The notes: generated by a model not told the origin, from the sequence alone. A DNA stretch of 27,453 bases from an uncultured Candidatus Saccharibacteria bacterium (GCA_948623715.1 CAPHDI010000016.1:1-27453); one strand, 5' to 3'. Shown: positions 1-8,091, counted from the first letter of the stretch. Translations and numbers: made by a program.

Positions 1-71
1 TCCTTTTGTTGTATTGATAGGACCTCGTGGCACCATTTTTACCTATCTACTTCCGTTGGTACGCCACATGC
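1..71 (-). ncRNA. Structured RNA element, copy 5 (partial, cut by window edge)
   Basis: On the minus strand a TGG-TATACA extended -10 (plus 77-82) is followed five bases later by a G at 71, as in the other copies. The transcript would then contain a hairpin GATAGG/CCTATC whose loop (plus 23-40) reads AAATGGTGCCACGAGG, matching the loop motif of copies 1-4. The basal 3' strand and the tail expected to pair with this loop lie beyond position 1. The loop could instead be read as the 3' tail of a plus-strand copy, because loop and tail are mutually complementary. The minus reading is favoured by the enclosing hairpin and the upstream -10. Confidence 0.5.
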
Positions 72-87
72 ATCTTTGTATACCAAT

Positions 88-236
88 AAAAACGGCACCG
101 CGAGGGTGCTTAAACCTTCCACATAGTCGAGCTACACAAAAGCGTAAGTCGATTTGCGGCTCACGATGCCGTTGATATAATCGACCTACAAAACTCATAT
201 AGCTCATAACAAAAATTTAATGTGGAAAGTTTAAGC
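88..236 (-). ncRNA. Structured RNA element, copy 4
   Basis: The minus-strand transcript would start at the G at 236, seven bases after a TGA-TATAAT extended -10 (plus 243-248). A 17-bp basal helix joins 220-236 to 108-124 with one G-U pair. Further helices are GAGCTA/TAGCTC and GTCGATT/AATCGAC; the latter closes a loop holding AACGGCATCGTGAG (plus 160-173). The tail CTCGCGGTGCCGTT with its T-run (plus 88-104) pairs with the loop over 14 positions, two of them wobbles. Relative to copies 1-3, a U-A pair has become C-G and an A-U pair has become G-C, so pairing is kept by paired changes. It lies about 50 nt downstream of the ftsQ-like stop, and what follows is another copy, not a gene. Confidence 0.75.
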
Positions 237-242
237 AATTCT

Positions 243-248
243 ATTATA
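243..248 (-). promoter_or_regulatory. Extended -10 promoter of RNA element copy 4
   Basis: TGA-TATAAT on the minus strand, with the predicted +1 at the G at 236. All five copies have the same arrangement: hexamer, five to six bases, then G at the first base of the basal helix. No convincing -35 is seen, as is usual for extended -10 promoters. Confidence 0.6.
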
Positions 249-287
249 TCACACATTTTTACTTTCCACTAAAAATCCAAAAACTAA

Positions 288-842
288 TTATTTATAATAC
301 GCTCTTCCCTCTACTCTCACATCCACATACGTCGGACGTAAATCATGCTCATGCAAGTACTTTATCATTCGCGCTGCATCTTCTGCCGTCACCGCCGTCC
401 CCCGATCCGTATTCACTTTGAAATACACCTCTTCCCCCCCAATATCGACATATAATTCCCTACTCATCCCCGTCGGTAGCGTCACCTGCGTTACTGTATA
501 GCCAAGATCCGCGAAGTCCTGCTCCAGCTGCGCAATATAATCTTTCACCCGCGTCGATATCTGTCCACGATTATCTTCGTCGACAATCTGCGCCTTTATC
601 TCATACGTTTCTCCTGCCGGTTTCGCACCCGACTCGTATTGTTGCACGGCATTCTTCCCCGTCACGTACGCCAGCGCCCCCAACACTGCCAAGACCATCA
701 CTGCTACGACCACTGACGTCGTTCGCTTACGGTGCACCTTTTCCCGCTCTTTCAACCGCTCCGACTCCGACTCGACATATTCCCGCTCCGCCGCAATCGT
801 CTGTCCTCGTTTTAATCGCTTCGTTTTTTCTCGCCCACGCAT
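288..842 (-). CDS. ftsQ: Short FtsQ/DivIB-like cell-division protein
   Basis: A 184-residue protein with a charged cytoplasmic N-terminus (about 1-42), one membrane segment (about 43-62) and a small extracytoplasmic domain. The C-terminus (DVRVEGRAYYK) and the preceding segment ELYVDIGGEEVYFKV resemble the end of the FtsQ/DivIB beta domain, which in the family reads roughly iDlR..grvyyk. FtsQ links FtsB/FtsL to the divisome. The usual 250-280 residues and a recognisable POTRA domain are missing, so this is a truncated or highly divergent form. It follows murG by 12 nt, the expected place for ftsQ when murC and ddl are absent. The assignment rests on C-terminal resemblance plus position. Confidence 0.6.
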   Translation of the reverse strand: MRGREKTKRLKRGQTIAAEREYVESESERLKEREKVHRKRTTSVVVAVMVLAVLGALAYVTGKNAVQQYESGAKPAGETYEIKAQIVDEDNRGQISTRVKDYIAQLEQDFADLGYTVTQVTLPTGMSRELYVDIGGEEVYFKVNTDRGTAVTAEDAARMIKYLHEHDLRPTYVDVRVEGRAYYK

Positions 843-854
843 TTCTTATCTATC

Positions 855-2270
855 CTATTTCTTCTTCGCAGCCTTTGTAGCTTTTTTCTTTTCTTTTGCG
901 ATTCGTTTTTCCGTTTGCCGAGTTTCTTTCGTCGCCTGCTTTTCTACCCGCCGCGTTTCCTTCGCCGTTTTCTTCTCAAGTTTTCTCGTCTGCTTCTCTT
1001 CTTCTTGCTTTCGCTTCGCCTCTTCTGCAATCTTTTCCTTATTCTCATCAATATCGATCAATATCTGCGCTAACCTCCCCGCCGCGTCAACTTTCGCCTC
1101 CGCATGCAGCTTCTCCGCTAAATCTTGCCGTTCCCTCGGCGCCCGTACAAGATGTCGCACTGCCTCTAGTAATTCATTCGGATTTTTTCGCATTCGCTCG
1201 TCTGTCACCATCGCCACCGCGCCCATATCATGTAGTTTCTCTGCATTTTTTAGTTGATGCGCTCCCGGCAATCTCTCAAACGGCACTAAGATCACCGCCT
1301 TCCCCAGCGCCGCCAACTCTGCGATCGTCGTCGCCCCTGCCCGGCTCACTACCACATCTGCCGCCCCCATCAGATCATGCATCGCCGAGTTAAACTCCCA
1401 CATCCGAAAATTCGACTTCAGCTTCGCCTTATCCCATTCTTCATATCGTTTCAGATCAACTACTTCTTCATAATATTTCCGCCCCGCGACCAACCCCACA
1501 CTCGTAAACTTCAGCATCTCCGGCAAAATCTGGTTCATCGCTTCATCTATATTCTGCGATCCCTGACTTCCACCCGTCACCACGACTAGCGATCGCTCCG
1601 GATCGAACCCAAAATCTTTCTTCAGCGTTTTTTGTTGCGCCTCGCTCACCGGCTTAAACTCTGGCGCCACCGGCACCCCGACATGCACGACACACTCATT
1701 CCCCTCCGCTTTCATCCCCTCCCATCCCGTCGCGATCACTGTCGCGTTTTTCATCAATATTCTATTCGCCAGCCCCGGCACCATGTCCGATTCGTGCACT
1801 ACATACGGAATCTTCAATTTCTTCGCCACTAGCCCCACTGGGAGCCCCACAAATCCACCTTTTAGAAATACCACATCCGGCCGTTTACTCGGCAATATTA
1901 ATCTCCAGAAACTCTGTATCATCCCTCCGACAAATCCAAAGAATCCCACAATGTTTCCAAAAATCAATTCCTTGAAAACTATCGGCAAGTTTCTCAGCCA
2001 ATCTTTCCAAGTCCACCCCGCATATCTCCGAAACTTCCCCGCACAAATTTTCCTCACCCGGATATACGGCACTTTCCGATTTCCTACTTGCGCGTGCGAC
2101 CCCCATCGCACTCCGATTTCTGTTGTAATTTTTACAACATTCTTATAATACTTCCGATCCGTCCAAAACTCTACCTTCGTCCGCGGCTTCTTCTCCAAAA
2201 GTTCCCGCACCACCGCCACCGCCGGCGTAATATGACCACCTGATCCCCCTCCGACTACTAACACTTTCAT
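855..2270 (-). CDS. murG: MurG, lipid II-forming GlcNAc transferase
   Basis: This peripheral membrane GT28 enzyme transfers GlcNAc from UDP-GlcNAc to lipid I, making lipid II at the inner face of the membrane. Visible motifs are the N-terminal glycine-rich loop GGGSGGH (7-13), HESDMVPGLANR (159-170), GGSQGSQN (233-240), SRAGATT (309-315) and HQLKNA (338-343). At 471 residues it is about 110 longer than typical MurG. The excess lies in an insertion around residues 80-125, including a hydrophobic stretch that may hold it to the membrane, and in a very Lys/Glu/Arg-rich tail (about 411-471) predicted to be helical. Its start overlaps the ftsW stop as ATGA, implying translational coupling. Confidence 0.95.
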   Translation of the reverse strand: MKVLVVGGGSGGHITPAVAVVRELLEKKPRTKVEFWTDRKYYKNVVKITTEIGVRWGSHAQVGNRKVPYIRVRKICAGKFRRYAGWTWKDWLRNLPIVFKELIFGNIVGFFGFVGGMIQSFWRLILPSKRPDVVFLKGGFVGLPVGLVAKKLKIPYVVHESDMVPGLANRILMKNATVIATGWEGMKAEGNECVVHVGVPVAPEFKPVSEAQQKTLKKDFGFDPERSLVVVTGGSQGSQNIDEAMNQILPEMLKFTSVGLVAGRKYYEEVVDLKRYEEWDKAKLKSNFRMWEFNSAMHDLMGAADVVVSRAGATTIAELAALGKAVILVPFERLPGAHQLKNAEKLHDMGAVAMVTDERMRKNPNELLEAVRHLVRAPRERQDLAEKLHAEAKVDAAGRLAQILIDIDENKEKIAEEAKRKQEEEKQTRKLEKKTAKETRRVEKQATKETRQTEKRIAKEKKKATKAAKKK

Positions 2271-3472
2271 CCGATTCTCCTTCTCATCTCCCCCGGTTTA
2301 CGCACCTGCACCTTTTCAACCGCCGGTTTTTCCTTGCGTGGTTCCCTGCTCGTGTAGCATGATAGTTGCAGAGCGATTCCCAGCGCCGCCGCTGTGAATA
2401 ACATACTCGTCCCCCCATAGCTTAGCAAAGGCAACGTGATCCCTGTCAGCGGCAATAGCCCTGTCATTGATGCTATATTCACCACCACATGCGCCGTCGC
2501 CCATGCAAAAATCCCCACTACCACCAGCGACTCCTCGTCACTTTCTAGATAGTTTGCCGTCCTTAGCAACCTCATTAGTAATACCGTGAAGCATCCCACC
2601 ACCACGACCAGCCCCACGAATCCAAACGTCTCCCCCATAATCGCGAAGACCGAGTCGTTAATCGACTCCGGAAGATACCCCGTCGCCTGCACGCTATTTC
2701 CAATTCCCACCCCCATGAATCCTCCCGTACCGATCGCGATCATAGCGTTCTCGATATGATAACTATCGCTCGAATCTTCCGAACTAAACGTCAGTAACCG
2801 CTCAATCCGATGCGGCGACACCACAATCGACCCCACCGCCCCAACCAGCGCCACTGCTACCGTTATTATAAAATATCGCATCTTCACCCCGCTCATAAAT
2901 AGCATCGCTAGAATAATCGCCGCCAACGCGATCCCCGTCCCGAGGTCTTTCTGTACTACCACGACTAATCCTAAAGATACCAAACTCACCACCGCAAACG
3001 GAATCCAGAAATCACTACTTCCTAGTTTCCCTTCCGCTTTTCTCTCCGCCATCAGCTGCGCCAGATACAAAACTAATCCAAGTTTCAAAATTTCCGCCGG
3101 CTGCAAGCTAAATCCCCCGAAATTATACCAGCGACATGCCCCCAGCTCGCACCTCGCTAAGCTACTTCCCATCGCCGCCAGAATCGCCAATAACACGCAC
3201 GCCGCGATCCCACCAAACATCACTAGCTTTGCATATTTTCGCATATATTTATACGGTATCTTATACGCAATAATCACCACGATTAACGACAGAATCACAT
3301 TTCTCAGCTGCTGGAAGAAAAAGTCATTCTCTCCCATGTTACTTCCGTACACCGAGTTCATCACATTTGCCCGCATCGGCCCAATCGCATAGATCACAAT
3401 CAACCCGATCCCGAGCAATACTACCGTAAGCGCTCCGATGATCCGATCGCTTTTGTGCCTACGCGCCGTCAT
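2267..3472 (-). CDS. ftsW: FtsW, SEDS peptidoglycan glycosyltransferase
   Basis: A polytopic SEDS-family membrane protein (401 aa) that polymerises lipid II at the septum with its partner class B PBP. Signatures include GACRWYNFGGFSLQPAE (111-127), VVQKDLGTG (172-180), the extracellular catalytic-loop region GYLPESINDSVFAIMGE (265-281) with the probable catalytic Asp273, and the C-terminal LPLLSYGGTS. Position between mraY and murG favours FtsW over RodA. It overlaps mraY by 14 nt at its start and murG by 4 nt at its end, so the three are probably translated as a coupled unit. The C-terminus is a short basic cytoplasmic tail. Confidence 0.93.
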   Translation of the reverse strand: MTARRHKSDRIIGALTVVLLGIGLIVIYAIGPMRANVMNSVYGSNMGENDFFFQQLRNVILSLIVVIIAYKIPYKYMRKYAKLVMFGGIAACVLLAILAAMGSSLARCELGACRWYNFGGFSLQPAEILKLGLVLYLAQLMAERKAEGKLGSSDFWIPFAVVSLVSLGLVVVVQKDLGTGIALAAIILAMLFMSGVKMRYFIITVAVALVGAVGSIVVSPHRIERLLTFSSEDSSDSYHIENAMIAIGTGGFMGVGIGNSVQATGYLPESINDSVFAIMGETFGFVGLVVVVGCFTVLLMRLLRTANYLESDEESLVVVGIFAWATAHVVVNIASMTGLLPLTGITLPLLSYGGTSMLFTAAALGIALQLSCYTSREPRKEKPAVEKVQVRKPGEMRRRIG

Positions 3473-4637
3473 TATTCCTAACCTCTTCAGCTTTCGCTCG
3501 CATCAACACCCCAGCTGGCAACACTGAGACATCACCCTTTTTCTCCTCTACCTGCTCGCCATTCTCTTCTCCTCGGATGAAATCTTCCGCTCGCTTCACC
3601 TGCTCATCACTCACGATTCCACCTTGCACCGCAAGGAATACTCCCACGATCGCAAATACTCCTGCGATCACCCAGAATCGCATCACAATCTTCGCCTCCC
3701 CCCAGCCCTGCGCTTCAAGATGATGATGTATCGGCGCCGAAATCAGCAACTTCTTATGAAACACTTTTTTCCAGAATATCTGTATCAGCGACGACCCTGC
3801 CTCCACCACGAAGAGAATCCCGATAATCGGCAGCAAGAAAAACGCATTCGTCATCATCGCCACTACACCAAGTCCTGCCCCCAGCGCAAAGGATCCCGTA
3901 TCCCCCATCATAAACCTCGCCGGCGGCACATTGAACCAAATATACGACAGCAACCATCCCACCACCGTCAAGCAGAATCCCGTCAACATCCACTGTCCCT
4001 GAAACAGTGCAATGATTCCGTACGCTCCATACGCGATCATCGCTAGTCCCCCAGCTAGCCCATCTAGTCCATCCGAGATATTTACCGCATTCGACGTCGC
4101 TACCACCGCAAACGCGAAAATCAGCATCATCCCGATCGCCCCTACTTCCACCGGCCCGATAAAGGGCACCTCGATCGACGTCCATCCCAGCTTGCATGCA
4201 AACCACCATCCCAGCCAAATCCCCAAGATCGAGATCATCGCAAATTTCACCGGCGCCCTTAGACCTGCTGCCCCCTTCCCTTTTCCGAACACATTAATAA
4301 TATCATCAATAAACCCGACCATACTTCCCCCGATAAACCCGATTAACGGCAACCATGTCTGCTCCCGATTCAGATTACAAATACAAGTCACTATCAATAC
4401 TGTCACTACCCCAATCACCCCCGCCATCGTCGGAAAATGCCTCTGGAATTTCTTCGCATGCAGCTTTGTCATCACTGGCAACGCTTCCCCGGTCAGAGTT
4501 TCCTTTTTCTGCTTCTTCCAAAACTTATACTTATATGCGAAAAATGTATAAACCGGCGTCAGAAACGTCGCCAAGAAAAATGCCGACAACGCCAAAAGCA
4601 GCCCGTAAAAAGTCTCGTTATTAAGTGTATCTACCAT
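3459..4637 (-). CDS. mraY: MraY, phospho-MurNAc-pentapeptide translocase
   Basis: An integral membrane enzyme that moves phospho-MurNAc-pentapeptide from UDP to undecaprenyl phosphate, forming lipid I. Family motifs are clear: the Asp pair FIDDI (DD 111-112), NAVNISDGLDG (183-193), MGDTGSFALG (244-253) and APIHHHLE (301-308). Its 392 residues include a roughly 45-residue polar C-terminal extension not needed for the fold. The start follows a -10 box by only 10 nt and lacks a Shine-Dalgarno, suggesting a leaderless or nearly leaderless mRNA. murF and murD, usual neighbours of mraY, are absent from this cluster. Confidence 0.95.
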   Translation of the reverse strand: MVDTLNNETFYGLLLALSAFFLATFLTPVYTFFAYKYKFWKKQKKETLTGEALPVMTKLHAKKFQRHFPTMAGVIGVVTVLIVTCICNLNREQTWLPLIGFIGGSMVGFIDDIINVFGKGKGAAGLRAPVKFAMISILGIWLGWWFACKLGWTSIEVPFIGPVEVGAIGMMLIFAFAVVATSNAVNISDGLDGLAGGLAMIAYGAYGIIALFQGQWMLTGFCLTVVGWLLSYIWFNVPPARFMMGDTGSFALGAGLGVVAMMTNAFFLLPIIGILFVVEAGSSLIQIFWKKVFHKKLLISAPIHHHLEAQGWGEAKIVMRFWVIAGVFAIVGVFLAVQGGIVSDEQVKRAEDFIRGEENGEQVEEKKGDVSVLPAGVLMRAKAEEVRNNDGA

Positions 4638-4647
4638 AACTATATAT

Positions 4648-4653
4648 ATTATA
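4648..4653 (-). promoter_or_regulatory. -10 promoter immediately upstream of mraY
   Basis: TGT-TATAAT on the minus strand ends 10 nt before the mraY ATG (4635-4637). With +1 six to eight bases after the hexamer, the 5' leader would be 2-4 nt. It allows mraY-ftsW-murG-ftsQ to be expressed separately from ftsI, from which they are separated by the opposite-strand cassette. Confidence 0.6.
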
Positions 4654-4753
4654 ACACAAGAATCTCAATTCTCATTCCTCAACATCTTTTTACTATACCA
4701 TCCAATTATAACTTTGTTCCATAATAAGTTATTCTCAAAACTTTAACTTTTTA

Positions 4754-4762
4754 TGTTACAAT
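4754..4762 (+). promoter_or_regulatory. Extended -10 promoter of RNA element copy 1
   Basis: TGT-TACAAT followed by six bases and the G at 4769 that opens the basal helix, the same layout as the other copies. Confidence 0.6.
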
Positions 4763-4768
4763 AGAGTT

Positions 4769-4892
4769 GTTACTAAAATCAGACTAAATGCAGAAGCTTT
4801 TTGCGAACAAAGGTGGCACCATGAGGTACCAGTTCGTAAAAGCTTTATGCTGCACGGTTTGGTTTTAGTAACACCCTCGTGGTGCCATTTTT
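4769..4892 (+). ncRNA. Structured RNA element, copy 1 (leader of broken FISUMP gene)
   Basis: The basal helix pairs 4769-4785 with 4856-4872 (17 bp including wobbles). The apical stem pairs 4790-4808 with 4832-4850 with small bulges. The 23-nt loop (4809-4831) carries TGGCACCATGAGG (4814-4826), complementary to the tail CCTCGTGGTGCCA (4875-4887) with one G-U pair; T5 follows at 4888-4892. Loop-tail pairing would form a terminator-like stem crossing the basal helix, i.e. a pseudoknot or a competing fold. The FISUMP start codon lies 68 nt beyond the T-run and I see no separate promoter between them. Function unknown; attenuator or stand-alone sRNA are both possible. Confidence 0.75.
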
Positions 4893-4917
4893 GTATTGAG
4901 CTTTTTACAAAAACATT

Positions 4918-4955
4918 CCTCCACGAGAAACTTACAACACATACGCCAAAGGAGG
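4918..4955 (+). promoter_or_regulatory. Weak RBS-sequestering hairpin, FISUMP copy 1
   Basis: CCTCC (4918-4922) can pair with GGAGG (4951-4955) of the Shine-Dalgarno that lies five bases before the ATG at 4961. The equivalent hairpins of copies 2 and 3 are stronger (9 bp). Confidence 0.4.
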
Positions 4956-4960
4956 GCATA

Positions 4961-6297
4961 ATGCTAAAAATAAAGAAAACTAAACCTTATCAATTTAGAA
5001 AGTTACATAGTAATTCAGTAACTTATAATAACTCATCTAATAAGTCTAAGTTATATACAAGTAGAGTTCTATGTAGCCTCGCTCTTATTTGTGGTATTGT
5101 GCCATCCTTAGCGTTACTTACTTATTATAATCCTTATGCAGAAAAAGCCTCTGCCGCCTCCATGAGCATTAATAACATTAGTACTATGCAAGAAATGCGC
5201 CCAGGTATTTGCCATAATATGGAAATCGGAGATAGTACTACACTTACACCATTGCAAAACTCTCTGATGGTAAATGTTGGATGACACAAAATTTGCGGCT
5301 AACTGCAGAGAGTTTAAAGGAGAATGGCCATTCCACGACATTAAGTAGTGCGGATACGCATATTAGCGGGGAGTTTGATATGCCAGAATCTGATACGAAT
5401 GGTTTTACCGAGGACGGTATTGCCTACATATACTATGGAGGTGACGATACTTATGGAGCTTATTATTCTTGGTATACAGCATCTGTAATGAGCGATGGCG
5501 TAGATAACAATATATGCCCTAGAGGATGGACGTTGCCATCAAAGGAGCTATATGCAAAATTATTTGATAATTCGAAAACGTGGAATACGAAGACTATTGA
5601 GGGGAACGTTTACGAAGGGTGGATGTTAGATGCAGACAAGTCTACAAGCGCATTCTGGCCGGCTGCAGGTTATCACTATGATGGAGCATCGTATACTACT
5701 AATCGGGATGGGTATTATTGGACAGATGAATCTACTAATGATTCACAGGCGTATAGCCTTGGCTTTAACGAGAATGGGTATAGGTTTAACGATTATTCTC
5801 GTAAAGCTAGCGGGTTTTCTGTCCGTTGCGTTGCCGAAGGCCGGCCATCAAAAGACGTTGACGTAATTGCAGTAGTTGTCCCGCCCGTCATCTCTATCGA
5901 CGCCACAAGCGGCATGAATAAAGAAGTCGATCCTAATCTAGTCACCAAAGGAGAAATCTCTGCCACCATTTCCGCTAATACTACTTATGTCGTACAACTC
6001 AGCACCGAGAGAACTTCACTCACTAATCCCAGTAACTCTGAAGAAATAACTTCTACTAACTCCATCCCCGCCTCCACAAATGTTATTCCTAAGACTAACG
6101 CCTGGGGAATACTAAACTCTGATAACGCTACTTATTCTGCAATAACTTCTACGCCAACAACTTACTATAACACCGCCGAATATAACGACGAATCTCAATC
6201 TACTAAGCATACTTTCGGTATCGGAGTATCTATCTCCCCTACCTTACCTGCTGGAGAATACTCTACTACAGTTACAATCACTGCCATAAACAACTAG
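4961..6297 (+). pseudogene. FISUMP-family surface protein, frameshifted
   Basis: The 5' part (4961-5284, 107 codons) encodes the family N-terminus: basic MLKIKKTKPYQFRK, a hydrophobic export segment (LALICGIVPSLALL) and NISTMQEM. It ends at a TGA. The 3' part (from 5281, another frame) resumes with MTQNLRL, the FISUMP core (NICPRGWTLPS, FWPAAGY, YYWTDE, FSVRCVAEG) and the C-terminal domain starting VISIDATSG. Against the copy at 17341 it lacks about 9 residues before TYTIAKLSDGKCWM. This fits a 25-nt deletion between CTTAC repeats, leaving one at 5243-5247, and adding 25 nt would put both halves in one frame. The ATGA overlap at 5281-5284 could in principle allow reinitiation, but the second part would lack an export signal. 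Confidence 0.8.
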
Positions 6298-6308
6298 ACA
6301 TAACCAGG

Positions 6309-6338
6309 AAGTAGCATCCGCTCCGGATACTACTTTTT
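6309..6338 (+). terminator. Terminator after FISUMP copy 1
   Basis: Hairpin GTAG-C-ATCCG / CGGAT-A-CTAC with a CTC loop followed by T5. The T-run overlaps the ftsI stop codon on the other strand, and upstream A residues let the hairpin act weakly in both directions, so it separates the convergent FISUMP and ftsI transcripts. Confidence 0.75.
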
Positions 6339-8079
6339 ACTCCGCCTCTTTTACTTTCGGTTGCACCCGCAAATAATTCTGCACATAGTTTTTCAATTCA
6401 TTAAACACCGGCAGCGCATGTTCTTGTCCACCTGCGAGCTTTCCTTCCTCCCATACTCGCACCATGATTACATACTGCGGCAATTCGCCTTCCGTACCCC
6501 CTACTCCGACGTAAGTTGCCTGCGTCTCGTCCATCGAGTATGCTCCGTTTTTAATCACCTGCGCCGTCCCCGTCTTGCCTCCGACATAATACCCCTCTGG
6601 ATCCGTCCCATTGATCCGCCACATGCTCCTCGTATTATACAGCATCTGCCGCATCGCCGCGCTTGTCTCTTCGCTAATCGTCTGCCGCGACGCTTCCCGC
6701 TTCTCCTCTGCGATAAACTCTCCGTTCACCATCTTCCCCGCCACAATCGTCGGCGTATAATATTTTCCACCATTCACTACTGACGAAATCGCCGAAGCCA
6801 CCTGTATCATCGTCGCCTGCATATTCTGCCCGAAAGTCATATTCGCATACAGCGACGCCAGCCCATACATATCCGCATGCGGCTCCACGAGATATCCCGG
6901 CGATTCATACAGCTCGATCCCCGTATAATGTCCCAACCCGAAATGATTATAATAATAGTCGTACAATTTCTCCCGTGCCGCATCCGTGATCTCCGTCTCA
7001 CTTCCGCCCATCCAGCGCAGCGCCTGCGTCGACCCCGTATTCAGCGAATAGTTAAACGCCGTCTGCATCGTCTGTGTCCCGAGCAAGTTCGCTCCCTGCT
7101 CCGCATTCCGAATCGGCCATCCGTCGATCGTAACTTCCCCGTAATTCGTAAAAGTCTTATCTGCCGTCATTACTCCCAGCTCCGTCGCCGCCGCAAACGT
7201 AAACGTTTTACACACGCTCGCCGGCTCAAACGGATCCTCTACCACATGATTCACATACGCCGCCGCGCTTTCCACATTTCCATAATTCCCCGGATCATAG
7301 CTCGGATAATTCGCCATCGCCAGCACCTTCCCCGTATTCGGATCCATCACCACCGCACTCATATTCTTAAACCCCAGCTCCCCCGACTTCTTCTCCAAAA
7401 TCTTCTCGACGTTATACTGCAAAGTTTTATCAATCGTCAGCACCACATTCTCGCCATTTTGCGCCGGAATCTTGATATTATCGTCTCCGATCGACAGCGC
7501 CACGTTATTAATATCTTTTACCGTCTTCATCAGGCCGTCCGTTCCCGACAATTCTTCGTTCATCGCCCCTTCGATTCCATACTGCCCGACTCCATCCGCA
7601 TTCACGAATCCGAGCACCCCCGCCGCCAGCTCCCCTTCCGGATATACTCGTTTTGTATTCGACTGCAGCCACACCCCCGTCATGTCCAGCTCCGCAATTT
7701 TTTCCGCCGCTTTCCGCTCGACATTCTTCCCCACAATATAATATCTCCGCGTCCGATCCGCAAACACATCCGACCATTCTGCCGTCCGTTTATCTCCGAG
7801 AATCTCCGTCAGCTCTTTTTCCGCCATCTCATCATTTGCCAGCATCGGATCGACGATCACCGTATAGACCGTCGTATTCATCACCACCGCCACCGGCTCA
7901 CTCCCATCCATCATATAGATCTCCCCCCGCTTCGCCGGCAAGACATTCGACAAAGTCTGCTGCGCTGCCGCCTTCTCGACCCATTCATCGTGCTGCACAA
8001 TCTGTATAAAAAACAGTCGCACCACAATCACCCCCATCGCCGCGAGTAACCCCAGCCGCATCACTTTGTTTCTAGTCAT
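6337..8079 (-). CDS. ftsI: FtsI/PBP2-type class B penicillin-binding protein
   Basis: A septal peptidoglycan DD-transpeptidase (580 aa) anchored by an N-terminal membrane helix (about 7-26). A PBP dimerisation region begins at RGEIYMMDG (51-59). The transpeptidase domain has SVCK (Ser288, Lys291), SLN (345-347) and KTGT (502-505). These define an active acyl-serine transferase that crosslinks stem peptides made by FtsW. There is no PASTA domain. The ATG is 6 nt from a TGA-TATAAT box with no Shine-Dalgarno, implying a leaderless mRNA. Position after the ftsL-like gene supports FtsI over an elongation PBP2. murE and murF, which normally follow, are replaced by the opposite-strand FISUMP cassette. 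Confidence 0.93.
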   Translation of the reverse strand: MTRNKVMRLGLLAAMGVIVVRLFFIQIVQHDEWVEKAAAQQTLSNVLPAKRGEIYMMDGSEPVAVVMNTTVYTVIVDPMLANDEMAEKELTEILGDKRTAEWSDVFADRTRRYYIVGKNVERKAAEKIAELDMTGVWLQSNTKRVYPEGELAAGVLGFVNADGVGQYGIEGAMNEELSGTDGLMKTVKDINNVALSIGDDNIKIPAQNGENVVLTIDKTLQYNVEKILEKKSGELGFKNMSAVVMDPNTGKVLAMANYPSYDPGNYGNVESAAAYVNHVVEDPFEPASVCKTFTFAAATELGVMTADKTFTNYGEVTIDGWPIRNAEQGANLLGTQTMQTAFNYSLNTGSTQALRWMGGSETEITDAAREKLYDYYYNHFGLGHYTGIELYESPGYLVEPHADMYGLASLYANMTFGQNMQATMIQVASAISSVVNGGKYYTPTIVAGKMVNGEFIAEEKREASRQTISEETSAAMRQMLYNTRSMWRINGTDPEGYYVGGKTGTAQVIKNGAYSMDETQATYVGVGGTEGELPQYVIMVRVWEEGKLAGGQEHALPVFNELKNYVQNYLRVQPKVKEAE

Positions 8080-8085
8080 GCTTAT

Positions 8086-8091
8086 ATTATA
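8086..8091 (-). promoter_or_regulatory. Extended -10 promoter for leaderless ftsI mRNA
   Basis: TGA-TATAAT on the minus strand, with 6 nt between the hexamer and the ftsI ATG (8077-8079), so the transcript should begin at or next to the start codon. It lies inside the 39-nt gap between the ftsL-like gene and ftsI. Confidence 0.6.

Noticed and set aside
23..40. Tail of a plus-strand RNA element
   Set aside because: The sequence fits tail or loop because the two are complementary. The enclosing GATAGG/CCTATC hairpin and the minus-strand -10 at 77-82 favour a minus-strand loop. Sequence left of position 1 decides.
4808..4892. T-box riboswitch
   Set aside because: The loop AAAGGTGGCACC resembles the T-box core, but the TGGN needed for tRNA pairing is CGGC in copy 4, no Stem I specifier structure is present, elements are short, and downstream genes are not amino-acid related.
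5281..6297. Independent second gene starting MTQNLRL
   Set aside because: It is the in-family continuation of the same FISUMP protein after a frameshift; no Shine-Dalgarno and no export signal.
6877..8049. Long plus-strand reading frames opposite ftsI
   Set aside because: Arg/His/Pro-rich translations with no family resemblance, fully explained as antisense shadows of ftsI.
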